DNA from: Sulfitobacter sp. D7
GTDB lineage: Bacteria; Pseudomonadota; Alphaproteobacteria; Rhodobacterales; Rhodobacteraceae
Assembly (NCBI RefSeq): GCF_003611275.1
Contig: NZ_CP020694.1
Coordinates: forward strand, 1,240,001-1,304,000
Length of the DNA stretch: 64,000 nt
Reading direction: 5' to 3'
Numbering within the stretch: the first letter of the stretch is position 1; each line of letters begins with the position of its first letter. The notes under the pieces were generated by a model. That model saw only the letters and a program-made list of their open reading frames with translations. It did not search any database and was not told the DNA's origin. Below, piece after piece: positions 1-11,553 of the stretch. The translations under genes and the position numbers were made by a program.

Positions 1-161
1 TGCAAAGCAAAAGGCGTCGCCCTGGTTGCCCGTCCAATGGACGTGCGAGAGGGGCAGCGTAACGGTCCTTAAACCTTCAACCACTAAGGGCTGGTTCCTC
101 TCGGGCCATTCCTTCGGAATGCCCTGCCGGAACGACGAGTTTTGCCTACGGCAAAATCTCT
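1..161 (+). other. 16S-23S internal transcribed spacer, proximal part
   Basis: This is transcribed spacer between a 16S gene that lies upstream of the window and tRNA-Ile. The anti-Shine-Dalgarno 3' end of 16S is not present, so 16S ends before base 1. A small hairpin (about 141-157, GTTTTGCC/GGCAAAAT) lies just before the tRNA and may help tRNA 5' processing. No ORF here looks like a gene. Confidence 0.75.
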
Positions 162-238
<77 letters not shown>

Positions 239-671
239 TCCTCCTTCGGATGGCACACGGAACATACCTTCAAGCACATACCCATGTGTTTGAACGTCTG
301 TTCCCGGATGAAGCAAGCTTCATCCCACAGACGAATTGACATCGTAAAGAGAGATACTAACAACATGTTTGATCGGCCCGCGTTAGGGGATGATCTCGGT
401 TGCTGCCCTTCGGGGCCGGTGTTTGAATGGCTGTTTCCTCGGCCTTTCGGACATATCGCGACCGAAACGAATATGTTGTCCAAGTCAAGTACACTAACCA
501 GAGCGATGACGCGGACCTCCTGCACGGACGGTTCGCTATCTGCATCGCTCATTGTCCAGACGATAGTCTGGGCGGGTAAAAGTATGCTTTTGATACAGGA
601 TAAAGAGGATCAGTTTCTTACCAGCTTCTGATCTTCGCGCGAGACGCTAAGTCTTGCTTTTTCTGGATCAA
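239..671 (+). other. 16S-23S internal transcribed spacer, distal part
   Basis: About 430 nt separate tRNA-Ile from 23S. No second tRNA cloverleaf is visible. The short ORFs here are unlikely to be translated because this is rRNA precursor. The last part (650-678) is complementary over 29 nt, with two mismatches, to 3493-3521 after the 23S body. This forms the long processing stem expected to be cut by RNase III. Confidence 0.75.
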
Positions 672-3500
<2,829 letters not shown>

Positions 3501-3576
3501 TGATCCAGTAGAAGCAAGACTTCAACTTATCAATCAAAAGCATACACATACAATCAGTTGTACATGACTTGGAACA

Positions 3577-3602
3577 CGCTCTGCGTCGCAACGCGCAGAG
3601 CG
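3577..3602 (+). other. 23S-5S spacer hairpin
   Basis: A perfect 9-bp stem (CGCTCTGCG / CGCAGAGCG) with an 8-nt loop lies in the 23S-5S spacer, about 20 nt before 5S. Its position suggests a processing signal for maturation of the 5S precursor. It lacks a T-tract and is not a terminator. Confidence 0.45.
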
Positions 3603-3621
3603 CTTTATCAGGAGTTTATTT

Positions 3622-3739
3622 GGTTTGGTGATCATAGCGCGAGCAAAACACCTGGTCCCATCCCGAACCCAGCCGTTAAGTGCCGTAGCGCCGATGGTAC
3701 TGCGTCTTAAGACGTGGGAGAGTAGGTCATCGCCAAACC
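3622..3739 (+). rRNA. rrf: 5S ribosomal RNA
   Basis: This gene of about 118 nt has a 5' end GGTTTGGTG that pairs with the 3' end CGCCAAACC to form helix I. The internal conserved segments CCCATCCCGAACC and GATGGTACTG are present. It is the last gene of the operon. No tRNA-fMet follows before the terminator, unlike many Rhodobacterales rrn operons. Ends may be off by 1-2 nt. Confidence 0.95.
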
Positions 3740-3786
3740 TAATAAGTTCCTGATAAAAAAAGTATCTCTCAACGATCAACAGAATA

Positions 3787-3824
3787 ACAAAACCGCCGCA
3801 GCTATAAAGCTGCGGCGGTTTTGT
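3787..3824 (+). terminator. Intrinsic terminator of the rrn operon
   Basis: A perfect 17-bp stem with a 4-nt ATAA loop starts 47 nt after 5S. The core is GCCGCAGCT/AGCTGCGGC, flanked by A-run and T-run arms, so it can also act on the opposite strand. Confidence 0.92.
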
Positions 3825-3951
3825 GTTGTAAAACTACACTTTTGTCGAGTTGTTATGACGCCCGGTTACTGCAGTCGCGGCTTCCCATCCGCTTGACCCC
3901 GCCCAAGGCCCTGTCACAGTGGCGTCAAAGTCGGCGGCTGGGAGGCAGGAC

Positions 3952-4773
3952 ATGGATATTGAGACGCTCTTTGGGCTGGAGGGGAAAACCGCGCTGATCA
4001 CTGGCGGCGCCACGGGCATCGGGCGCATGGCGGCTGAGGCTTTGGTACGGGCGGGCGCGCGGGTTTTGCTGGCCAGCCGGACCGGAGAGGCCTGCCAAGC
4101 AGTCGCAGAGGAGTTGAATGCGTTAGGTGCCCGGGGCAGTGCTGAAGGTTTCGCCGGGGATGTCGGCAGCGAAGAGGGCGTTGACGCGCTTGTGGCCGAG
4201 GTTCAGGCGCGCGGCGACCGGCTGCATATTCTCATGAACAACGCGGGCGTGACATGGGGCGCGCCGCTGGGGCAATTCCCCTTCCGAGCATGGGATAAGG
4301 TCATGGGCGTCAATGTTGCCGGCCTTTTCGATTTGACGCAAAAGCTGCTGCCCCTACTACGGGCCGGGGCCACGGCGGATGATCCGACACGGATCGTAAA
4401 TTTGGGCTCGGTCATGGGCGAGCGCGAGATGGGCGACGGGGCCTATAGCTACGCCGCCTCCAAAGCGGCGGTGATCCACCTGAGCAAAATCCTCGCCAAA
4501 GAACTGGCCGGGGAGGGGATCACAGTGAACGCGCTGGCGCCGGGGCCATTTGTGTCGCGTATGACGGCCTTCGCCACCCAAGATGAGACCACGCGCGAAG
4601 CCGTGGGCAAAGATGTCCCCCTTGGGCGTGTCGGCCGCGATGAAGATATCGCAGGCTGCATGCTGTTCCTTTGCGGGCGCGGCGGGGCTTATGTCACCGG
4701 TGCGGTGATCCCGGTCAGCGGTGGCATCAACGTGATGTCAGGCCCCAATATTTTTGAAAGAGCATTGTCATGA
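3952..4773 (+). CDS. SDR family oxidoreductase
   Basis: This is a 273-aa short-chain dehydrogenase/reductase, expected to oxidise or reduce a hydroxyl or keto group with NAD(P). It shows the cofactor motif TGGATGIG (residues 17-24), NNAG (96-99), the catalytic Ser in NLGSVMGE (about 153) and the Tyr/Lys pair YAASK (167-171). The start at 3952 is chosen because GGGAGG lies at proper distance. An in-frame ATG at 3919 has no such signal and would add 11 residues. It is the first gene of a co-directional acyl-CoA block. The substrate is not evident, but the context suggests a hydroxyacyl or ketoacyl compound. Confidence 0.9.
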   Translation: MDIETLFGLEGKTALITGGATGIGRMAAEALVRAGARVLLASRTGEACQAVAEELNALGARGSAEGFAGDVGSEEGVDALVAEVQARGDRLHILMNNAGVTWGAPLGQFPFRAWDKVMGVNVAGLFDLTQKLLPLLRAGATADDPTRIVNLGSVMGEREMGDGAYSYAASKAAVIHLSKILAKELAGEGITVNALAPGPFVSRMTAFATQDETTREAVGKDVPLGRVGRDEDIAGCMLFLCGRGGAYVTGAVIPVSGGINVMSGPNIFERALS

Positions 4774-4803
4774 CCAATACGAAAACTCAGACGGAGACCG
4801 CCC

Positions 4804-5796
4804 ATGCGTGACGACAGCCATCTACCCCAAGCCCTGCGCGGGCTGCGCCTGCCGCTGGTCGCCTCGCCGATGTTCATCCTTTCGGGGCCTGAGTTGGTCA
4901 TCGCACAGTGTAAGGCCGGGATCGTCGGCTCTTTCCCGGCATTGAATGCCCGCGAGGCCGAGGGCGAGCCGCCGCTGCTTGATGCGTGGTTGACCCAGAT
5001 CACCGAGGCTTTGGACAAGCACAATCAAGAAAACCCGGACCGGCCTGCGGCGCCTTTTGCGGTGAACCAGATCGTGCACCGCTCCAACAGCCGGTTGGAG
5101 CGCGACCTTGAGATTTGCGTAAAGCACCGGGTGCCGATCTGGATCACCTCACTCGGCGCACGGGTGGAGGTGAACGAGGCCGCGCATTCCTGTGGCGGCG
5201 TGGTGCTGCATGACATCATTAACAACCGCTTTGCCCGGAAGGCGATTGAGAAGGGCGCCGATGGGCTGATCGCCGTGGCCGCCGGGGCCGGGGGGCACGC
5301 GGGGCCACAGTCTCCCTTTGCGTTGATCCGCGAAATTCGCGAATGGTTCGATGGCCCGGTACTGCTCTCTGGGGCTTTGGCCACGGGCGAGGGGCTCCTG
5401 GCCGCGCGTGCCATGGGGGCGGATTTGGGCTATATGGGGTCGGCCTTTATCGCCACGCGAGAGGCCAACGCCCTGCCGGGTTACAAAGACATGATTGTTG
5501 CTGGCGGCGCGGATGACATCGTGACCTCCTCGCTCTTCACCGGGGTCTCGGGCAACTACCTGCGGCCTTCGATTGAGGCGGCGGGGATGGACCCGGACAA
5601 TCTGCCATCGGCGGATGCCTCTTCAATGAACTTCGGCTCCGGCTCCTCCAAGCCCAAAGCGTGGAAGGAAATTTGGGGCGCGGGGCAGGGCATTGGCGCG
5701 GTCAAGCAAATCGGCGGGGTGGCTGAACTGGTGGACCGGATCGAGACCGAATACCGCACCGCTGGGGCCCGGTTGGCCGCGGAGTTTGCGCAATGA
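4804..5796 (+). CDS. Nitronate monooxygenase-like FMN oxidoreductase
   Basis: This 330-aa TIM-barrel flavoprotein belongs to the NPD/2-nitropropane dioxygenase family. Visible features are the N-terminal PLVASPMF segment, the GAGGHAG motif (about 160-166) with the His typical of class I nitronate monooxygenases, and a C-terminal MGSAFIATREA phosphate-binding region. Members oxidise alkyl nitronates or act as flavin-dependent enoyl reductases, and the true substrate here is unknown. An upstream ACGGAG gives a reasonable ribosome site. It lies 30 nt after the SDR gene and overlaps the next gene by 4 nt (ATGA), indicating translational coupling. Confidence 0.88.
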   Translation: MRDDSHLPQALRGLRLPLVASPMFILSGPELVIAQCKAGIVGSFPALNAREAEGEPPLLDAWLTQITEALDKHNQENPDRPAAPFAVNQIVHRSNSRLERDLEICVKHRVPIWITSLGARVEVNEAAHSCGGVVLHDIINNRFARKAIEKGADGLIAVAAGAGGHAGPQSPFALIREIREWFDGPVLLSGALATGEGLLAARAMGADLGYMGSAFIATREANALPGYKDMIVAGGADDIVTSSLFTGVSGNYLRPSIEAAGMDPDNLPSADASSMNFGSGSSKPKAWKEIWGAGQGIGAVKQIGGVAELVDRIETEYRTAGARLAAEFAQ

Positions 5797-6827
5797 GCAC
5801 GGATACGCAAACCTTGGACGAGGCGGCTGTCTGCCACTGGTTGGAAGCAAACCTGCCGGGCTTTGCCGGGCCGCTTGAAGTGACCAAGTTCCAGGCGGGC
5901 CAATCGAACCCCACCTTCCTGCTCTCGACCCCTGCGCATGACTATGTTCTGCGCCGCAAGCCCCCGGGAACGCTGTTGAAATCCGCCCATGCGGTGGACC
6001 GGGAGTTTCGGGTGCAAAGGGCGCTGGCCGACAGTCAGGTGCCGGTCGCGCGGATGCATCTGCTCTGTGAGGATGAGAGCGTCATCGGCTCGATGTTCTA
6101 TGTCATGGATCATGTCCCGGGCCGCAATTTCAACGATCCGACCCTGCCGGAACTCACCCCGGCCGAGCGCGGCGCGGTCGTGGATGAGATGAACGGCGTG
6201 TTGGCCGCCTTGCATGAGGTCGATATCGACGCGGTTGGCCTGTCGGACTATGGCCCGCCGGGGAACTATTTTGAGCGGCAGGTGGGGCGCTGGTCAAAGC
6301 AGTACCGCGCGTCTGAGACAGAGCCACAGCCCGATATGGATGCGCTGATGCAGCGCTTGAGTGCCGAGTTGCCCGAAGATGACGGGCAGCGCACGTTGGT
6401 GCACGGGGACTACCGCATCGACAACATGATCTTTGATACCAATGGCACGGCCTGCCGCGCGGTTTTGGATTGGGAGCTTTCCACAATCGGTCACCCCTTT
6501 GCCGATCTCGCCGCCGTCATCATGCAATGGCAGATGCCCGTGGGGGCCGAGGGGCGCGGCTTGGCCGGGGTGGACCGCAAGGCGCTTGGCCTGCCGACCG
6601 ATGCGGAGTTTATCGCCGCCTATTGCCGCAGGCGCGGGCTAAAGGGGATCGACAACTTCGGCTATTACCTCGCCTTTTGCTTTTTCCGCATGGCCGCCAT
6701 CATCCAAGGCGTGCTGAAACGCGCGTTGGAGGGCAATGCCTCAAACCCCGAATATGGGCTGAAATTAGGGCAATATGTCCCGGTTTTTGCGCGCCACGGG
6801 CTAGAGGCGCTGGATCGCGACCGCTGA
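5793..6827 (+). CDS. ACAD10/11-type phosphotransferase (APH-fold kinase)
   Basis: This 344-aa protein has the aminoglycoside-phosphotransferase fold. Its catalytic loop HGDYRIDN lies at about 203-210 and the metal-binding Asp in LDWELSTIGHP at about 225. That pattern is the one seen in the kinase half of mammalian ACAD10/ACAD11 and in bacterial LvaA-like 4-hydroxyacyl-CoA kinases, not in antibiotic-resistance enzymes. It overlaps the upstream flavoprotein gene by 4 nt. A matching ACAD10/11-type dehydrogenase is encoded nearby (8619-9893, opposite strand). Phosphorylation of a hydroxyacyl-CoA is inferred from family and context. Confidence 0.85.
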   Translation: MSTDTQTLDEAAVCHWLEANLPGFAGPLEVTKFQAGQSNPTFLLSTPAHDYVLRRKPPGTLLKSAHAVDREFRVQRALADSQVPVARMHLLCEDESVIGSMFYVMDHVPGRNFNDPTLPELTPAERGAVVDEMNGVLAALHEVDIDAVGLSDYGPPGNYFERQVGRWSKQYRASETEPQPDMDALMQRLSAELPEDDGQRTLVHGDYRIDNMIFDTNGTACRAVLDWELSTIGHPFADLAAVIMQWQMPVGAEGRGLAGVDRKALGLPTDAEFIAAYCRRRGLKGIDNFGYYLAFCFFRMAAIIQGVLKRALEGNASNPEYGLKLGQYVPVFARHGLEALDRDR

Positions 6828-6912
6828 CCGGGCGGCGGGGCTTTTGGTGCTTGAGCTTTGGGGCGAAAACCTGTTGCTAGGGCCGGAACACCCCGGCCTG
6901 AAAGGATGACCC

Positions 6913-7782
6913 ATGACCAATGCTGCGCGGCAATTGCTTGATCTGTTGGATATCGAACAGCTTGAGGTCGATCTGTTTCGGGGCACCGGTGCGGGGGGCG
7001 AGACATCGATGCGGATCTTTGGCGGCCATGTCATCGCGCAGGCATTGATGGCCGCATATCGCACCGTGCCCGAGCGCGCATGCCATTCGCTTCATGCCTA
7101 TTTCATCCGGCCCGGGGATCCGAAGATCCCGGTGATCTATCAGGTCGACCGCGCCCGGGATGGGGGCAGTTTTACGACCCGGCGGGTGGTGGCGATCCAG
7201 CATGGCAAGCAGATCCTGAACCTGTCGGCGTCTTTTCAGGTGGAGGAAGAGGGGTTCGACTGGCAGCATGAGATGCCGCAGGTCTCTGCCCCCGAAAACT
7301 GGCCGGACCGACCTGAGTTGCGCGAGGCTTTTGCCGAGAAACTGCCCGAAAAATATCGCGGGGACTTTCTGCGCGAGCGACCCATTGAGATTCGGGAGGT
7401 TGAGCCACGTGATTTCATGACGCCCGAAAAGGTCGACGACCGCAACTATCTGTGGTTCCGCATGGCGGCCGCCGAAGGCCAGAACCCGGTCATGCAGCAC
7501 GCGCTTTTGGCCTATGCCTCTGATATGAATCTGCTGGGCTCGTCGCTGCGGCCCCATGGGCTCACGTGGTTTCAGGGCAAGGTGATGACGGCAAGTCTGG
7601 ATCACGCCATGTGGTTCCACGCGCCGATCCGCTTTGACGAATGGCATCTCTACGCGCTGGATGCGCCGTTTACTGGTGGTGCGCGGGGGTTCAATCGCGG
7701 GATGATCTACAATCAGAACGGTCAGTTGGTGGCGAGCGTGGCGCAAGAGGGGCTGCTGCGGCCGATGCGGCCTAAGGGTTAA
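6913..7782 (+). CDS. tesB: Acyl-CoA thioesterase II
   Basis: This 289-aa double-hotdog thioesterase hydrolyses acyl-CoA to free acid and CoA in the cytoplasm. The N-terminal part carries RIFGGHVIAQAL (about 34-45), typical of TesB. The C-terminal hotdog carries SLDHAMWFHAP and ends near GQLVASVAQEGLLR, the family's signature end. Length matches E. coli TesB (286 aa). A GAAAGGATG-type ribosome site precedes the ATG. It follows the kinase gene on the same strand by 85 nt, so it may be part of the same acyl-CoA transcript. Confidence 0.93.
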   Translation: MTNAARQLLDLLDIEQLEVDLFRGTGAGGETSMRIFGGHVIAQALMAAYRTVPERACHSLHAYFIRPGDPKIPVIYQVDRARDGGSFTTRRVVAIQHGKQILNLSASFQVEEEGFDWQHEMPQVSAPENWPDRPELREAFAEKLPEKYRGDFLRERPIEIREVEPRDFMTPEKVDDRNYLWFRMAAAEGQNPVMQHALLAYASDMNLLGSSLRPHGLTWFQGKVMTASLDHAMWFHAPIRFDEWHLYALDAPFTGGARGFNRGMIYNQNGQLVASVAQEGLLRPMRPKG

Positions 7783-7840
7783 AGCTAAAGGCAGCACCCT
7801 CCCCTGAGGTTGGGGCGCTGTGCCACCGGACAGGCGTTTT

Positions 7841-8617
7841 CTAGCTGTCGTTTGGCGCCCCGAACCGCCGGTTCAGCTTGCGCATTCCACCAATCCAGCG
7901 GTCATAATCCTGCGCCTTGCTTCGGATATAATCGCGCACCTGTGGATGCGGGAGCACCAGAAACACCTCATCGCGGATCGCCTGCACGCAGGCGTCGGCC
8001 ACGGGTTCGGGCTCAAGCATGCCGTCAATCGCGGCGACATGATCCTCCAGCCCGCGCATCATTTCGGTCCGCACCGCCTGCGGGCAAAGCACGGAAACCT
8101 TGATCCCATCATCGCCATAGGTCATCGCCAACCATTCAGCGAGGCCAACGGCGGCGTGTTTCGTCACCCCGTAAGGCGCGGCCCCGACCTGATTAAGCAG
8201 GCCCGCCGCCGAAGCGGTGTTGAGCAAGTAACCTCCGCCCCGCGCGCGCATCAGCGGCACCAGATGCCGCGCGGCGCGCACATGGCTCATCACGTTGATC
8301 TCCCAAATGCGCTGCCAATCGGCATCCGGCACCTCGACCCCGCCCTCGACCGAGATGCCAGCGTTGGAGCAGAATAGATCAATCGGCCCAATGTCACGCT
8401 CGACGGTTTCGATCAGTTGGGCGATCTCGGCCTCGTGTGCAACATCGACGCGAAAGCCCGTGCCGCCGACCTCGGTCGCTGTCGCCTCGGCCCCCGGGCC
8501 GTCGATATCCACACAGACCAGATGCGCTGGCGCTTCCTTGGCAAAGCGCAGGGCCATGGCCCGCCCGATGCCGCTGGCCGCCCCGGTGATGACGATGACG
8601 CGCCCCGCGAGATCCAT
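7841..8617 (-). CDS. SDR family oxidoreductase
   Basis: This is a second short-chain dehydrogenase, 258 aa. The cofactor motif TGAASGIG is at about 11-18, the NAG motif lies in CSNAGIS, and the catalytic pair lies in YGVTKHA. It starts 1 nt after the stop of the acyl-CoA dehydrogenase gene, so the two are almost certainly one operon and likely act in successive steps. The C-terminal segment DYDRWIGGMRKLNRRFG is rich in basic residues. It converges with tesB, leaving only 58 nt between the two stops. Confidence 0.9.
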   Translation of the reverse strand: MDLAGRVIVITGAASGIGRAMALRFAKEAPAHLVCVDIDGPGAEATATEVGGTGFRVDVAHEAEIAQLIETVERDIGPIDLFCSNAGISVEGGVEVPDADWQRIWEINVMSHVRAARHLVPLMRARGGGYLLNTASAAGLLNQVGAAPYGVTKHAAVGLAEWLAMTYGDDGIKVSVLCPQAVRTEMMRGLEDHVAAIDGMLEPEPVADACVQAIRDEVFLVLPHPQVRDYIRSKAQDYDRWIGGMRKLNRRFGAPNDS

Positions 8618-8618
8618 A

Positions 8619-9893
8619 TCAGCTGTCGCCGTCAGAGCCGCGCGTGTTCGACGCCTGAAACGCCTTCACCTCGGCCCGCGCGATGACCTGATGGTGCACC
8701 TCATCCGGCCCATCGGCAAAGCGCAGCGCGCGCTGCCACGTGTACATGCCCGACAGCGGGCTCCACTGGCTCATCCCCGTGGCGCCATGCACCTGCATCG
8801 AGGCGTCGATGATCTCACAGGCTTTTTCCGGCACCAGCGCCTTGATCATGCTGACCCAGATGCGGGCCTCTTTGTTGCCCAAGACATCCATCGCTTTGGC
8901 CGCTTTCAGCACCATCAGCCGCATCGCTTCGATGTCGATCCGCGCGCGGCTGATGGTTTCCATGTTCTTGCCCAAATCAATGATCTTTTTCCCGAATGCC
9001 TCACGGCCCAGCCCGCGCTCAATCATCAGGTCCAGCGCTTTTTCCGCCGACCCGATAGAGCGCATGCAGTGGTGAATCCGCCCCGGCCCAAGCCGCACCT
9101 GACTGATCTCGAACCCGCGCCCTTCGCCCCAAAGCACGTTTTCACGTGGCACGCGCACATCGGTGAACCGGATATGCATATGCCCATGCGGCGCGTCGTC
9201 ATGGCCAAAGACATGCATCGGGCCAAGGATCTCCACCCCCGGCGTGTCCATCGGCACGAGGATCTGGCTCTGCTGGCGGAAGGTTTCAGCCTCGGGCGAG
9301 GTTTTCACCATGACGATCATAATCTTACAGCGCGGATCGCCCGCACCGGAGATATAGAATTTCTCCCCGTTGATCACCCAATCGTCGCCATCGAGAACCG
9401 CGCTGGTAGAGATATTGCGCGCGTCCGAAGAGGCGACATCAGGCTCCGTCATCGCAAAGGCCGAGCGGATTTCGCCCGCGAGCAGGGGCTTCAGCCATTG
9501 CTCCTTTTGCTCAGGCGTGCCGACACGCTCCAGCACCTCCATATTGCCGGTATCGGGCGCCGAGCAGTTCAGCGTTTCCGGGGCTAGGGGGCTTTTGCCC
9601 AGTTCGGCGGCGATATAGGCATAATCAAGGTTTGCCAGCCCTTCGCCGGTTTCTGCATTGGGCAGGAAGAAGTTCCACAACCCCGCCTCTCGCGCCTTCT
9701 GCTTGGCCCCATCAAGCAATTCCAATTGACCCGGCGCATAGGACCAACGGTCGGCGCGGCCTTCGCCAAGGCGAAAAAACTCCTCGGTGATCGGATCGAC
9801 ATTCTCGCGGATGTGCTTGGTAACAGCTGCCAAAAGCGGTTTGGCCTTTTCCGAAATATCGAGATTGTTCATGTCCAAGGTCTGATCGATCAT
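8619..9893 (-). CDS. Acyl-CoA dehydrogenase, ACAD10/11-like
   Basis: This 424-aa flavoprotein of the acyl-CoA dehydrogenase family has the FAD-binding AMTEPDVASSDA region (about 145-156) and a C-terminal VHGATGMSQWSPL segment. Where medium-chain enzymes carry the YEGT catalytic Glu, it reads ADGPDEVH, as in ACAD10/11-type dehydrogenases. The start at 9893 has GGGAG six nt upstream. The longer open frame to 9989 lacks one. The pairing with the kinase gene at 5793-6827 suggests dehydration or phosphate elimination on a phosphorylated hydroxyacyl-CoA, which is an inference. Confidence 0.88.
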   Translation of the reverse strand: MIDQTLDMNNLDISEKAKPLLAAVTKHIRENVDPITEEFFRLGEGRADRWSYAPGQLELLDGAKQKAREAGLWNFFLPNAETGEGLANLDYAYIAAELGKSPLAPETLNCSAPDTGNMEVLERVGTPEQKEQWLKPLLAGEIRSAFAMTEPDVASSDARNISTSAVLDGDDWVINGEKFYISGAGDPRCKIMIVMVKTSPEAETFRQQSQILVPMDTPGVEILGPMHVFGHDDAPHGHMHIRFTDVRVPRENVLWGEGRGFEISQVRLGPGRIHHCMRSIGSAEKALDLMIERGLGREAFGKKIIDLGKNMETISRARIDIEAMRLMVLKAAKAMDVLGNKEARIWVSMIKALVPEKACEIIDASMQVHGATGMSQWSPLSGMYTWQRALRFADGPDEVHHQVIARAEVKAFQASNTRGSDGDS

Positions 9894-10067
9894 CCTATGC
9901 TCCCGGTGATGATGGTTCGCGGTGCCGCCCGGCTCCTCCGCTGGGCGTTCCTTTGGGGCAAGCCTATGCAATCGCTGCAGGCTTGCCAATCACGGGCAGG
10001 GGGCACCACGCTTTACGCCGCGTCATTATGGCGTTGAAACCCGCGCGCAGGCGCTTAAGTTCAGCAT

Positions 10068-10487
10068 ATGACAGATGCATTGATCAAAGACGTTCTCACC
10101 CGCACCCGCCGCATCGCGGTGGTTGGCGTCTCTCCCAACCCGGCGCGACCCAGCCACTATGTCTCTGAATACCTTGCACAAAAGGGGTATGACGTCGTGC
10201 CGGTGAACCCCGTGCACGCGGGCAAAGAAGTCTTCGGCAAGACCATCGTCGCGACATTGGCCGAGATTGATCCGCCGGTCCAGATGGTCGATATTTTCCG
10301 CCGGTCCGAGGATGTGCCCCCCGTCGTGGATGAGGCGCTCGCGGCGTTTCCCGATCTGGAAACGATCTGGATGCAAATGGGGATCACCAATGCCGAAGCC
10401 GCGGCCAAGGCCGAAGCACGCGGCGTGGATGTGATCCAAGACCGCTGCCCCAAGGTTGAAATCCCGCGCCTGCTGGGCTGGGCCTAG
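10068..10487 (+). CDS. CoA-binding domain protein
   Basis: This 139-aa protein is of the YccU/CoA-binding-2 type, a small Rossmann domain. The N-terminal IAVVGVSPNPARPSHYV (about 14-30) holds the nucleotide-binding glycine turn, and the C-terminal IQDRCPKVE is the family's conserved end. Such proteins bind CoA or acyl-CoA, but no specific reaction is established. It is monocistronic here and converges with hisE, sharing four bases at the stop codons (CTAG). Confidence 0.85.
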   Translation: MTDALIKDVLTRTRRIAVVGVSPNPARPSHYVSEYLAQKGYDVVPVNPVHAGKEVFGKTIVATLAEIDPPVQMVDIFRRSEDVPPVVDEALAAFPDLETIWMQMGITNAEAAAKAEARGVDVIQDRCPKVEIPRLLGWA

Positions 10488-10792
10488 TTTCGTGCGGCCT
10501 TTTCTGCGATGCCCGATGTCGACTGGCGCCGCGCCAGTTCGTCCAACACATCGCTAAGCGGCACATCCCGCGACGCCAGCATGACGAGCAGGTGATAGAG
10601 CACATCCGCCGCTTCCGAGGTAAGCCCCTTCGGATCGTTCTTCACCGCCTCAATGATCGCCTCAACCGCTTCTTCGCCAAACTTCTCAGCGCATTTTTCG
10701 GGTCCTTTGGCCAGCAATTGCGCCGTCCAACTGCTTGAGGGATCAGCGCTTTTGCGGCTCAGGATGGTGGCGTAAAGGTCATCAAGCGTCAT
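10484..10792 (-). CDS. hisE: Phosphoribosyl-ATP pyrophosphatase
   Basis: This 102-aa all-alpha NTP pyrophosphohydrolase catalyses the second step of histidine synthesis, PR-ATP to PR-AMP. The MazG-like metal motif is visible as [14 protein letters not shown] (about 37-50), followed by [13 protein letters not shown]. Its start overlaps the hisF stop by 4 nt, so it is the last gene of the hisA-hisF-hisE operon. HisI (PR-AMP cyclohydrolase) is not fused to it and is not in the window. Confidence 0.96.
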   Translation of the reverse strand: MTLDDLYATILSRKSADPSSSWTAQLLAKGPEKCAEKFGEEAVEAIIEAVKNDPKGLTSEAADVLYHLLVMLASRDVPLSDVLDELARRQSTSGIAEKAARN

Positions 10793-11550
10793 GAAAGCCT
10801 CATTGGAATGCCTGCTGCTGCCATATGCTGCTTGGCCTCATGCACGGTATATTCACCGAAATGAAAGATCGACGCCGCCAGCACTGCCGACGCACCGCCT
10901 TCGATCACCCCGTCAACGAGGTGATCCAGATTGCCGACCCCGCCCGAAGCAATCACCGGCACTGAAACCGCGTCCGAAATTGCACGGGTCAGCGGCAGGT
11001 TAAAGCCCTGTTTGGTGCCATCGCGGTCCATGGATGTCAGCAGAATTTCCCCCGCGCCCTTGGCCGCCACGGTGCGCGCGAATTCGACCGCGTCGATGCC
11101 CGTGGGCTTGCGCCCGCCATGGGTGAAGATCTCCCATTTACCGGGGCTGACTGTCTTGGCATCAATCGCGCAAACGATGCACTGGCTGCCGAAATGATCC
11201 GCCGCTTCGGCAATCACATCCGGGTTCGCCACGGCGGCGGAGTTGAAACTGACCTTGTCGGCCCCCGCCAAGAGCAGCGCCCGCACATCTGCCACGGTCC
11301 GCACACCACCGCCCACGGTCAGCGGGATGTAGCAATGCTCGGCCGTGCGGGTGACCAGATCAAACATCGTGCCGCGGTTTTCATGCGTGGCATGGATGTC
11401 GAGAAAGCAAAGTTCATCCGCCCCCGCCGCGTCATAGGCAATGGCGGCATCCACCGGATCGCCCGCATCGCGCAGGCCGACAAAGTTCACGCCCTTGACA
11501 ACGCGCCCATCGGCCACGTCGAGACAGGGGATGATGCGGGTCTTCAGCAT
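10789..11550 (-). CDS. hisF: Imidazole glycerol phosphate synthase, cyclase subunit
   Basis: This 253-aa (beta/alpha)8 barrel makes imidazole glycerol phosphate and AICAR with ammonia from HisH. The catalytic Asp residues lie in [14 protein letters not shown] (about 7-20) and [13 protein letters not shown] (about 125-137). The phosphate-binding loops GGGVR and ASGGVG are intact. It sits 3 nt after hisA and overlaps hisE by 4 nt. Length matches the family. Confidence 0.98.
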   Translation of the reverse strand: MLKTRIIPCLDVADGRVVKGVNFVGLRDAGDPVDAAIAYDAAGADELCFLDIHATHENRGTMFDLVTRTAEHCYIPLTVGGGVRTVADVRALLLAGADKVSFNSAAVANPDVIAEAADHFGSQCIVCAIDAKTVSPGKWEIFTHGGRKPTGIDAVEFARTVAAKGAGEILLTSMDRDGTKQGFNLPLTRAISDAVSVPVIASGGVGNLDHLVDGVIEGGASAVLAASIFHFGEYTVHEAKQHMAAAGIPMRLS

Positions 11551-11553
11551 GGC

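Noticed and set aside
8295..9587. Long 430-aa plus-strand ORF
   Set aside because: Antisense to the SDR and acyl-CoA dehydrogenase genes; the translation is Arg/His-rich with no domain, as expected for shadow frames in GC-rich DNA.
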